Shown: one piece after another, positions 22,888-33,572 of the stretch
How positions within the stretch are numbered: the first letter of the stretch is position 1
Layout of the letters: the number at the start of each line of letters is the position of its first letter
From: Oidiodendron maius Zn
Lineage: Eukaryota; Ascomycota; Leotiomycetes; Myxotrichaceae
Assembly: GCA_000827325.1 (NCBI GenBank)
Contig: KN832873.1
Location: forward strand, 2,060,245-2,124,244
Direction: 5' to 3'
DNA length: 64,000 bases
Program-made: the position numbers and the translations under genes
Notes under the pieces: model-generated
The model's input: only the letters and a program-made list of their open reading frames with translations
What the model was told of the DNA's origin: nothing
Databases searched by the model: none

Positions 22888-23389
22888 AGTAGAAATTATG
22901 GTGGAGGAACCAGGTACCAGGTGGCAAAGCCGGTTAATATAGGCCACAGAAGAGATAGTCGTTATTTGCGTCCTCCCTTCCTCAGTTACTTCTTCGCGTC
23001 AGACCCCATCGTTCACGGGAATGTACTTTAGGCGTATAAAACATCGCGTTCCGGTTGGACAAGTAAATTGTAGTTTACCCGGTGATATATGTACTGTATG
23101 TTCACGTGAATATATATCTGTGTGCCTTTGAAATGACTACCTCCTCGTCGCTTAGCGGCCTGCAAGATGGAAGCCCCTTTTCGTGAGCGAAAACAGTTGT
23201 ACAAGTATTATGCAGGAACCATCATCTACTTCATCTAAACTTTCTAACTCATAAGGACTTGTTCTATTTAAAGTTAGTACCCGTCTATCTCGCTATCGTC
23301 TACTCTATTATCACCAAAGCTGCCACCTCCGCCATCATTGGCACGCACAGCAAAAGTATGAAACGTAACATTTGACAAATTCCTCCCCC
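22888..23389. other. 3' flanks of two convergent genes
   Basis: About 500 bp between the stop codons of calnexin (plus) and the MtnA gene (minus). It is AT-rich around 23030-23300 and has no open frame of note. It should contain both 3' UTRs. Confidence 0.5.
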
Positions 23390-24873
23390 TCACACCAGCT
23401 CCAGTTGGAATTGTGTACCATCTTCACCCGCCACCGGCGTGTCAATATTCTCGCCGCCCACTTGCGTCCTCCACCTCTCAGGCATGATAGCTTGGAAATT
23501 AAATCGCCCCTTCGAATCCCTCACCACCTCCCCCTTCTCCGTAATAATCGCGTCAATGTACTCCGCAGGCGTGACATCGAACGAAGGGTTCCATACATCT
23601 ATCCTCTGGTCCGCTATCGCCACACGCGCAGTCCGACCCGTGTCCACCTTCCCATTCTCCACGATTGCTCCGCTAATCTGCGTCAGTTCGTGCTTCGCAC
23701 GATTCTCGATCTTGATGTGTGCCCCTGACACCGTCTCGAGATCGACGCTGGTTGTCGGCGCGGCGACGACGAATTTTACGCCATGGGCTTTGGCTAAGAC
23801 AGCTAAGCTGTAAGTGCCGATCTTGTTAGCCGTGTCGCCATTGCGCGCAACGCGGTCGGCGCCCACGATCACGGCCGAGATGTTCATCTCGGCCTTCTTG
23901 CGGGCGAAGAGCGCGCCAGCCATGGAGTCAGTGATGAGCGTCGCGGGGATCTTCTCGTACACCAGCTCGAAGGCTGTCAGACGTGAGCCTTGGTTATAGG
24001 GCCGAGTCTCGGTACAGAAGGCGTGGTCGAGGTAGTTCATCTTGTGCAGGCTGCGGATTATTCCTAGAGCTGTACCGTGACCCGATGTTGCGAGGGATCT
24101 ATCTGTTAGTTAACTTCAGGCTTTAAAAATGTGAGAGAAAAACAAAGGAGAGTTTTCATACCCAGTGTTGCAATGTGTCAGAACACTCAGCTTCCTATAT
24201 GTTCTTGGTGGAAGTCCTTGGGTGCCAGGCGGGCTGGTTGTATAGTACCTCAGTTGATCCGCCTCGTCAATTGGAGCATCCACAGGAGAGTGCTGTCGTC
24301 TCAGATACTCTGCACCGTATCTCCCAATTGCCAAGTTTGTGCTGAGATCATCATCCAGTATCTTTTCTGCGGCCTCGATGTAAGCTTGCCGCACTTCTGT
24401 ACAGGCAGCTATCGGTTCTGAGGAGGTGGATACGGATGCAGCTCCTCGAGATTTGCCCTTGAGAAGTTTGATGGCGTTTGAGAGGTCAACTGCGGTGGGT
24501 CTGCTGCCCTGAAGATAGTCAAGACGAGAGTCGATAAACCTTATGAGTTCCTCTTTCGAGTACGCCCCTATAACTGATCAGACAAAATCGACCGTGCAAG
24601 ACTATGGGCCTACCATCTTTCTTATCAAATAACTCCACAGCCAGGGCCAGGGCCGCCACAATAGCAATTGCTGGGGCTCCTACAGGAACTTGAGTTTCTC
24701 GAAGCTTGGTATTGGTAATTGCCATACATACCTCTCACCCTCATAGCCTTGATGCAGTCGAACGCCTCCTCACACGTCGATACCTTGTCATAGACGAATT
24801 CGTGGGGCAGACGCAGTTGGTCCAGCACCTCAAGCTTACCCCTCTCATACTTGATTGCTTCGAGACCCGCCAT
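23390..24873 (-). CDS. mri1: Methylthioribose-1-phosphate isomerase (MtnA/Mri1)
   Basis: Four exons on the minus strand, starting at ATG 24873 ([20 protein letters not shown]). Joining exons 1 and 2 restores [20 protein letters not shown], the conserved eIF2B-like sugar-phosphate isomerase start. Exon 3 ends THCNTG and exon 4 begins [12 protein letters not shown]; this segment carries the catalytic cysteine. [18 protein letters not shown] holds the catalytic aspartate and is a family hallmark. The C-terminus has [16 protein letters not shown]. The enzyme converts methylthioribose-1-phosphate to methylthioribulose-1-phosphate, the substrate of the dehydratase encoded at 19591-20430. Introns have GTATGT, GTAGGC and GTATGA donors. 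Length is about 390 residues, in the usual range. Confidence 0.95.
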
Positions 24874-25537
24874 ATTTCCGAATTATGACTCCGGCGCCTG
24901 CTCCAGTGACTTGTCCGCAGGTATGGCTATTTGATGGAAGGGATCTTGACTGGCACTCAAGTCCTTGTTTTGTCGTTGCAAGGCATTTTTCTACTTTTGG
25001 GAGGGCCCGGGTCGATGGGATGATGGCGAAAGCGGTCAGAGCCGGGAATGGTTTTGTACCCCGCTACAGGGCGGCAAAATAATCTTGGCGGGCAGCGAGC
25101 AGTGCGACGGCGACCATGACGGCGTACTGTCACCTCGAGGAGAAGAAACAGGACAAATACAGCATCAGAGACTCATGGAGATTGCGTAAAAGGTGAAGAA
25201 TGAGAACCATGATATATTCAAGGTTAGTTGACCCATATGGACAATCATATCTCACAGCTCTATATGTGCATTTCTTAAGAGGAACCTGAAACTCTGAAGG
25301 CAGACCAGCCCAACGACCGGGAGAATCTTAAAACATACAATGCGCACCCCGGTAGATCCTATAAGCGCCCGATCCCCAACCAGACGCCGTTGAGCCACCC
25401 AGCCCTACCATGGGGGGAAAATAGTGTCGATGAAGATAAGGCATTGCAAATATTTTGTCATAGAAGCTCTAGAAGATAGTGGTGAATTTTGCTCCGGATC
25501 CATGATTTTGATGTGCGCGCGAGAAGAGAGGACTGTA
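24874..25537. other. Intergenic, no gene recognised
   Basis: Upstream region of the MtnA gene and downstream flank of the SAM-HMG gene. Only short open frames without motifs are present. Confidence 0.5.
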
Positions 25538-27193
25538 TCAGTTGGGCGGTGGACCTCTGCTGTTCAGGTCGACGATTTCACCTGCCCTAAGTAACGCGCT
25601 AACGGGGTCCAAGCTGCTGTCCTCTGCAGAGCCAAACTTCTTGGCTCTTGGATCATTTTTGTCGCCTGGGCTACTTTGCGGCGAACTCGTATTAAGGTGG
25701 TGCTCACGCAAGGGCGGCATTGGGGTAGTGAACTCCTCCCTGACCCGGATACCTGCAGCGGAATTAGTCAGTTATTGTCCATAAGGTTGTCTCAACATAC
25801 TGCTTGGAGATTGTTGCGAACCTTCAGCTCTCGACTGCGGAGACAGGGATGAAGCTCTTAGTGGCGGGAGTTGATTATCGTAGTTACCGGGTGACTTATG
25901 CGGAAACAGGGTAGATATTGAAGGGGCGCGCTCAAGGGGAGGCTCTAGAGGCGTGCGAGGGGTTAAGTATGCAGACGAGGCCGCGCTATGAGACGATATT
26001 GATGCCGTTGTCGAAGGAGGATAAGGAACCTGCCCCATTCGACGCGCTTGTTGCACAGCGTCCGTAAGATTTAATGGGTCTCCTATAGGAGGACCAGGAT
26101 AGCCCGCCGGTCTGTCGCCAATGCTTGAGACTCGACGACGTTGCTGAAGCGGCATACTGCGTTCCTCGCAGTTGCCTTCTCTCCACGGAAGCGGTTGCGA
26201 GCTGCCAACGTATACAGACCCACGATAACCAGAGAATGTGTTGCCAGAAGGCGAGCTTGGTGACCCGCGACTATTCCCGGACTGCACAACAGGTAAAGTA
26301 AACGTCGTAGGATGGTGGCCCTCGAGCGGCGGCCATTTGACTCCAACAGCGGGAGATGGCTCGCCAGACATACGTTCAGTCGGTGTATTTCTGCCATGCT
26401 GGGTGGTAGAGCTGCTTGCTCCACTGCTTTCAGGGCTGAAGTGGTTCTCGAGTTTTGGTCGTTTGGGAACGTCCAAATCGGTCACTGCAAGATTAGCTAT
26501 GTCTCATACAAAGGATCGCAGCGCAGCGATACTTTCCACTGCATCGCTCTTTGGCTTACCTTGCTGCTGGTTTGATTGTCTTGCCTTGAATTCGGCAAGG
26601 TACTGCGCGTATTCCGCGTATTGGCTGGTTTTCTTGTACGCGGATAGTTCGGCGTTGTACCTCTCCTTCGCGGCTGTGGCCTGCTGCTCGTACGGATCCT
26701 TCTCCGCTGGCGAAATGCTCTGCCAGCGCTCCCCAACCAGTTTGGCTATCTCTGTGAAGGACAGATTTTGACCCTTGAGCTCCTCACGCATCCGATTTGA
26801 GAAGATGACATATGCAGATGGGGGCCGGTCTGGGGCATTTTCGTCCGGTTTGGGATGCCGCCGGTACTTGCGCTTCGCTCCTTGGGGGCCGCTGAGGATC
26901 TGAGCCTCCTTCCCATCTGCCTTAGCGACGCTCGCCTTCTGGTCGTCGAGCTGTCGATCATCGTTGGCCGTATTCAGAGGAGGGGATGCAAGAGCCCTGT
27001 CTGGGGACAAGCCTCGAGAATTGGCAATCTTCCGTTGGAGCTTCCTGCGGTGGCCGAGCTTTACCTCCAGGAAGTCGAGATCGGACTCCGTGATATCTTG
27101 AACTGACTCCCAGGTATCAAAGCCGTGCTCGATGAAGACATCGAGGTATTGAGAGATCCCCAGCTCCGCGAAGATTTCCTCCACTTCAGTCAT
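25538..27193 (-). CDS. SAM-domain plus HMG-box protein
   Basis: Three exons on the minus strand. The chosen start is ATG 27193 (MTEVEEIFAELGISQYLDVF), where the SAM domain begins; the frame stays open 38 codons further upstream, but that part looks like leader. Residues about 1-65 form a SAM domain (protein or RNA interaction). Residues about 121-190 form an HMG box: PDRPPSAYVIFSNRMREELK, then IAKLVGERWQSISPAEKDPY and an aromatic/basic helix. The C-terminal half is Ser/Pro-rich. Exon 1 ends at a GTAAGC donor (near 26559) and exon 2 starts VTDLDVPKRPKLENHF; exon 2 ends at a GTATGT donor near 25801. Filamentous fungi have HMGB-type proteins of this layout, some acting in mitochondria or development. 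Target and compartment are not shown here. Confidence 0.88.
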
Positions 27194-28971
27194 ACAGGTT
27201 ATTTCTGGAACGTATCGTCCAGAGATTCCAATTGCCAGACTCGTTCGATGTGTAGAATCCCTCTCGCAGGGAGATGGCCCTCCAGATGGCCAACCACTCG
27301 TTGCCAAGCAGAGAGTGCGTCCAAAGCGCTGCAGACCCGGAGAAGGTTTCTGGAAGAGAATTGTGACAGACTCATCGGTAGCCCGATATAGGTATATGCC
27401 CTCCCAGAAGGGGCATGTATGTCAAACAGCCTCTACACAGGTTAAGGCGGGCGCCGTATTGAACTTGCTCTCAGGTCGAGGTGAGCTCGAGGCCCTGGCA
27501 TGCGGGTACCGATGGGGAATTGCGCCCACCGCGTCCTTTAAATTGAAGGTACCGAGAAGGTGTCAAACCCGGAAGATGCTGATGCGATGCCAATGGACTC
27601 GGGAAAGGGACAATATTGGAAACGAGGAGTGGCAGCTCTGTCCAGTGGTGTTAGTTTGTGTGCATATATACATCTCTGCATGATTCGACTAGTAAAGTGG
27701 CAGATATTCGGCGAAGCCCTCCCCTCTAACCACGGGCCCAAAATTTCGTGGTGACAGGTCCCCGGGCCATCTCGGGCTCGCCCGCTAGAACTTTCTGGGG
27801 AACGGGGTACACCGAGACACAGAGCAGACTCGAGTCGAGTCTGAGGGCATGTAACAGATGGCTCGACGACATATGGGAAGAAACCGGGGGCTTACCACTA
27901 ACCTCGGCAGGCCGCCGGCACGGGAGATCTTGACAGCTGAGTTGTGGAGGAATATGCGAGGATGAGTAGTGGCTTTGCGGCCCCAACGTGTGGGGGAGGG
28001 CAGTAGCAGAGAGACGGGCGAGGGAGAATGTAGGAGACGCGCAACAAAGAGGGTGGGTCGTCGCGAGTTGCCCTGCAACGGAAAAAGAGCTAGACAAGAG
28101 AGAAAGGTGTATGTGTGCGAGGGCTGGGGAAGCTGGAGTTGGAGTGGGAGTGGGAGCTTGCGTAGGAGCTGGATGGACAAAATTAAGGTTTGGGAGGCTT
28201 TATAAAAGAGAAGTGAAAGGCGTCTTCGTTGCTTGGTGCCTGTATGTGTACGTATAAAGATGAGAGAGAAAAAGGAACGACGGGGAGTAGAGAAAGAGAG
28301 AGAGAGAAAAGCGTGTCCGACTTAAGTAGAACCCGCCATGGATATATTTTGGGGGAGGAGAGGAGGAAGAAAGGAGAAGGAGAGAAGAGGAAAGAGGGAG
28401 AGCGTGATGCGGCAGAGGGAAAATTCGATCTGCCATGCAGGTGCGCGTACGCGAGAGATGGTTTGCTCCCACGCTGGCAGAAGGACGACGACTGCTGGTA
28501 TCGATTGGGACGCCCAGGTAGGTGGTACCGAAGCCCTCACGCATCCAGGCACACAGCAGCGACTGAGAGATAGGGAGTGACAAAGAGGGAGACACTGCTC
28601 CCATGCCCGGCCTGCCCAGAACCGCCTCCGTGAGTGACAAGTGAGTAAGGCGCGACTAAAGGAGCCACAGGTCTATCCATCATCAATCATCATCTCATCA
28701 TACGGGTCCCGTCGGTCACCGATGGGGGTTTTTTCGCGTTCTCCATTCCCGCAGTAAGACTAACCTAGCTGACGCCAACAGAGACCATCTCAGGACTACA
28801 CACTGAGCTAATCGCCCCTGTGCGTTCAAGTGTATCCGTCGGCGCCCTTTTCCCCAGCAGCGAGATCTTCTCTTCGACAGCGCAGCTGTAGCCCAGCAGA
28901 ACATCGACCATCACTGCCGCCCTCTTCCCCTCCCGTCTCCATCCGTCCACCTAGGCACACTTCCTCCCAGC
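27194..28971. promoter_or_regulatory. Long shared upstream region with polypurine tracts
   Basis: 1.8 kb between the divergent SAM-HMG gene (minus) and a small three-exon gene (plus). The plus strand is strongly purine-rich at about 28010-28180 and 28255-28420 (GAGAGAAAG-type runs), which makes the minus strand CT-rich, as expected for the leader of the SAM-HMG gene. A TATAAAA lies at 28201-28207. No coding region is recognised. Confidence 0.4.
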
Positions 28972-29701
28972 ATGGCCTCGTCATCGTCCAACAACTCGTC
29001 CAACAACGGCAATGCCAGCAGCAACAGTAATAGCCATGAGCTTCCGCAATCCTCGGACCCAGAGCTGGCACAGGTACGTTACGTTGCTCCTCTGCCTGTC
29101 GTCCACCTGGTCGTCGGTAAGCCCGTACTGCGTGCAAACGGGGCACCAACGCACTGGATTACCCTCCTGCTGCCCTCCCGGCCTTGCCATGCCATGACCA
29201 TGGCAGATGCCATTCGCACAAATGGCAAAATGGCAATTCCCATCTTCCCCCTTCGCTCGGAACCTAGATCCAGAACCTCCAGCTCTACTCCGATGCTCTA
29301 TGCTGACGCCACCATTCATTTATCTGCAGGTCTTTGCTGAACTCGTCCGGTACGTCCCCCTCCCCACAATACACGAGAGACACCGCCACCCGGCTCGTGC
29401 TCCCTCTGCACCCACCTCCTCGGGACCCGGCGATCTCCCACCTCCCTGGCAATAGTAGCACGCAGGCAAAAATTGCTGGGCGGGCGCTTGCTTCCCCGCC
29501 ATCGGAAAATGAGACGCACACTCGGTACTAATCCGTCTGGCGACCCGCAGAGGCGAGAAGACTGCGCAAGCCCTCGAAACCCACCTGACGAGTCTCGAGA
29601 AGAAGATCGACGATCTGCTCGCCAGCGTCGAGCAGTCTCCCGTCCGCCAAGGCGTTGAAAAAGCTGGCCAGGGGGTTCTAGATGGCCCGGAGAAGTCCTA
29701 A
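28972..29701 (+). CDS. Small coiled-coil-like protein of three exons, function unknown
   Basis: Exons 28972-29073, 29330-29349 and 29551-29701 join to exactly 91 codons (90 residues). The N-terminus is a Ser/Asn run, and the rest reads DPELAQVFAELVRGEK and LETHLTSLEKKIDDLLA, a helical amphipathic pattern. It ends GVLDGPEKS. The second exon is only 20 nt. Both introns have good ends (GTACGT donors, TGCAG and CGCAG acceptors) but are 256 and 201 nt, several times the usual size here. The continuous, sensible peptide across three exons is the evidence that the gene is real. I do not recognise the family; a small subunit of a larger complex is possible. Confidence 0.65.
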
Positions 29702-30546
29702 GGGCAAACACGGCTGGCGCGGAGGTGGTTTCAGGGAAGGGCGTCTTTCCCCGGCGCCGAGAGCTGGTTGGGCGGCTTAGGCAGCGGAGATGTTCTCCGC
29801 TCGAACATGATTGAGTGGAAATTCATATGTGTTGCCCTATCTGGACTATTGTGTACATAAAAAATTCTGCTCCTCTTCGTCCCTGGCAGGGCCGGAGACT
29901 TACGAGCACGCGCATTTCCCATATAGAAAGATCACCCTATCGGCATTAGAGACGGTACATATCTCCCGTCCCTATTATTTCTCGTACTCTAGGGCAATAT
30001 TCCCGTGCACTGACGTCGTGATAAATTTCCCTCAGAAAGTCCGTAGCCTGCATGCTAGCTTCTGGATACTAGTCGGTTCTGGACGACCTCGTTGCCCTGC
30101 CGAGCAGTTATGGGCAACACTAGACGAGAGATGCAAGTTGGGTAAATCTCTAGTTAGTCAGTTTCGATTCTAGACGCTGGTAATCAAACTCGCGCTGGTT
30201 ACTAGAATGTTCTTGGCGGCCGTTACAAGGTAGGCATCAGACTAAGGTCCAGCCTAACGCACACACTGGTACACAACTAGACTCCGTCTTGTCTAGGCAC
30301 TTCAAGACTTCCAAGTCCTCAAATCATACATACTAAGGATCGTAGGCTAACGGCACACAGGTACCAACGACACAAGGCAATTGCAAAGGGGCATTATTGT
30401 GTGCGAGTCATTCTTGCCGAGCTGCTCAAGTCCTTCCATTGTGCTTCTTTTTCCAATGTACTCTATACAAGACTTTAGTGCGCCAATGCACCAATGCACC
30501 AACTGAAAATACCCAAACTAATCGCTATGCAATAACACGAACAGTC
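29702..30546. other. Intergenic, no gene recognised
   Basis: This lies between the 3' ends of the small plus-strand gene and of CDC6, which converge. No motif-bearing frame was seen. The 14-mer CGTTACAAGGTAGG at 30221-30234 recurs at 43931-43944. Confidence 0.5.
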
Positions 30547-32549
30547 TCAATCGAGACCCTCGCCGCTGAGAATACTCTTCAGAATACCGGCTCCTAAACC
30601 CTCTACCGCTTGCGCAATTTCTTTTTCACCAACGCAGCTCCCCACTCTTTTCTCATCCCCAACCCCAGCGCCGGACCCGAACCCAGGCTTCCTCCCCCTC
30701 TTGCTAGGCGTATGCAATCCTACAAACGACCCATTCTTTCCGTCAACAGCGCTGATCAGCGACAATGTCTCCAGGCTCCCAATAACATCTCTGAACTCCG
30801 TACTCGTGAGAGGGTGAAGTATTGAATCTCGTGTACACAAAATACAGTAGACATCATATAGGGCCTTTACTGTAGGAGCTGCACTTCTGGACTTTGAAGG
30901 CGTAGCCATGACGTTCGCTACGGCTTCCCTTTTACGCTTCTCCATGGCCACTAGTGCGCACAAGGCTGCTTTCTGTTGAAGGTTAAGCGTCTTGAGTCGT
31001 TGGCTGGAGCCATTCCCAAACGTAGCTGAGGTGATCTTATTGACGTGACCTATGCTTGCTCGTGGCGCTGTCTCAACTGTGAGGGTTGCGAGAGATTGTG
31101 CAAGGTATGTATTCCTCATTTTGTTGCCCCGACTGATAGGAGATGACAAGTTGATGTTCTCCTCTAGAGGTCTCTTCGAGGGGCTTTCTTGTAGCATCTG
31201 CTCATTGAACATTTGCTCATGCTTTCGCTTCGTTTCGATCTCGACGAGGTCAATTGCCCTCCGACAGATGTCAAACGCCTTGCGCAGATCACCTGTCTGG
31301 CTGGATACTTTCCGGGAACAGAGCTCGATTGCTGCAGGATGCAGGAATGGAACGTATGCCGGATTGGGACTATCTGCTGGCACGAGTGATTTGAGTCGTC
31401 CAGTGATGACTGTTATGATCTGAGATGCAGTATAGGGGAGGAATGGCAGCAGTTGGGGTTTGAGATTGCGTGCCTTGAGTCTCGGTAGGAAGCGATCCGT
31501 TAAATCCAGAGCATTAGCAATGCCCACTAATATCAGGCATGAGGACTTTTGCAGGGACCATTCGAAGAGCTTGTACAGAATCTCTAAATCGAGAGTAAGA
31601 ATGTGGTCGATTTCGTCCAATGTGATGATGTAAACGGTGCTGGATTTCATCTTCGGAAGAAATATGCTTTGCAGAGTCTTCACTTCGTCGCCCTCTAAAA
31701 TATCCAGCTCCTCAAACATTATCTCCAACAACTTCCCACAGAGGTCTCGTGAAGTTTTGATACTCATACAGTTAATGTAACATTTCATCAATGCCGGAGA
31801 GGTCTCGAAGTTATCGGTAATCTCCCTTACCATAGCACTTTTCCCCGTACCAGGTGGGCCACTGACATAAGTGCAGCCACCAGAAGTCTTGGTCACACAG
31901 GTCTGAACAAATTCAGCAAGTTCTTGCCTCTCAGAATCTCTGCCGATAAGCTGGCCGGGCTCGGAGCTGCGTGAAAATAATAATCGTGCCTTACTATATA
32001 TGGTTGAAACCGTACTCGGGGTGCCAGGAGTTCGGGGGGTACCAGGTGTCAATGCTTTTCCGGTGAACGTAACGCGATGCCTGGGAGTAGTCGGGGCTTT
32101 TTTTGACAGAGCATCTCGATGTCGAAGCGTTTCAGGGGTAGGAAGTTGAACTGGAATATCATTCTCATCTACGCCTGTTAGAACCCACCACAGCTTAGGC
32201 AAAATGCTTCACTAACCATTACTATGTCCAATTATATCGAAGTCTCCTCTAAGCTCGACAGATGACGATTTGAATTTTTTGCCTGAAAGGCCGCGTCTAG
32301 TAGGCGTCGAGCAGGTGATGGAATCCAAGTGCATCGGCTCGCCATCATGGACGTCCTTAGGTGAGACTTTTCTGCAGAATGGATTGTCACCCTCGTCATT
32401 AAATATATCTTCGCGAGCTTGGCGTTTTGCGCGTGGTAAAGTCGACTTCGTAGCTAGACACGAAGGATTAGCTACTTCCACAGCTAAGGTCTGTCGGTAG
32501 TACCTGAATCAGACCTCCTGGTTCGCTTGCCCAATACAATGGAAGGCAT
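30547..32549 (-). CDS. cdc6: Cdc6/Cdc18 replication-licensing AAA+ ATPase
   Basis: Three exons on the minus strand. Exon 1 (32549-32504) encodes MPSIVLGKRTRRSDS. A 50-nt intron (GTACTA donor, GCTAATC branch, TCTAG acceptor) joins it to ATKSTLPRAKRQAREDIF. A second intron at about 32217-32174 leads to the main exon ending at 30547. The AAA+ core has the lead-in LLFSRSSEPGQLIGRDSERQ, Walker A GPPGTGKSA, Walker B ITLDEID and the sensor segment ILVGIANALDLTDRFLPRL. A winged-helix C-terminal domain follows. Ser/Thr-Pro sites (TPGTPRTPGTPS) in the N-terminal part fit CDK control. The protein loads MCM helicase on ORC-bound origins. Length is about 640 residues, normal. Three (A/T)CGCGT boxes lie upstream. 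Confidence 0.92.
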
Positions 32550-32687
32550 GATGAGATAATTTCTGCCGTCTTGGAATAGAGCAGCAGTTGCGATGGGGAT
32601 AGAGGGTGGGAGCGGTGGAGGAGGTGAAGATGAAGAAGGCGAGGCGGATGTTCTTAGATATCAAGGCCAAGCGCGAGTCAGTGCACG

Positions 32688-32717
32688 TCGCGTGGGTGAA
32701 GTCGCGTAAGGACGCGT
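32688..32717. promoter_or_regulatory. Cluster of three MCB-like boxes upstream of CDC6
   Basis: TCGCGT at 32688-32693, TCGCGT at 32702-32707 and a perfect ACGCGT at 32712-32717 lie 139-168 bp upstream of the CDC6 ATG. MBF binds such boxes at G1/S genes in yeasts, including cdc18/CDC6. The clustering and distance fit an MBF-controlled promoter; binding itself is inferred. Confidence 0.6.
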
Positions 32718-33572
32718 CCGTCGACACCTCCTCGCTAAAACTTTAAGTGCCTGCGTTCCTAGTCCACCAAAGCACGTGACATTACCGGATCGCGCCGCTC
32801 CCGTGATCTGAGACCCAGATATAGTTCCTGCTTAAATCTGGAAGCCTCACTTCCACCTGTATCCGGGTGTGTCACATCACACCACAGAGGCGCGCTCAGG
32901 GCAATGATGTTGCAGCCATGCAAGTGCATGCTTCTTGCTGCCTGCGTGCGGCATTACCATAGCAGGTAACACCCGGCCATGCGCCGACTGCGGGAAGAGA
33001 GACATTTGCGAAGAAGATAAGTATAGGATCAAAAGCTGGGTCGCCATGAGGAGTTCCACAGCCCGTGCGTCACTAGTACGAGTTCGCACTGCAATTTGCC
33101 CTTGTCCGCGTACTTCTTTTGTCCCTCCTCTCTCCTGGCCCTTGTAGCCGCTGACGGGGTTTATCATCGGCGGTTAGGAGCTGCTGGGCAGTCATCCAGC
33201 GCTTCCACCCCCGGCCAATCACGGCACTCTGCCCCGCCCAGCAATCATGTCGGCGCCAGCTTCGCAGCGTCAACAGGACTTGCGTCGGCCCTCTCGCCGG
33301 TCCACAGATATCCAGATCTTCCCTCAGCTTCTTCACGAGTGTTGCATCTCTCATCCTCTGCGCGCTTCTTGCTGTCGCACGTCTACATCGAAATTTCAGC
33401 CCTACTGTGGCCTCCATCGCGGTCGCAGATAGACGACCGACGCCTCCCTTGTACAGCACAGCGACCTCCTGTCCCTCACCAGATAGCCTACCCGTCGACC
33501 TTCCTATAAATAACGCTGCGTGCGGCACTTTAGCCGAACCTATATTGAAGCTCCGGCGGCCGTAACCTGGTG

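Noticed and set aside
32484-32503. An apparent 20-nt GT-AG intron in CDC6 that would also restore frame
   Set aside because: Too short for splicing. A 50-nt intron using the same donor, with a GCTAATC branch and TCTAG acceptor, gives the same phase and a better conserved peptide.
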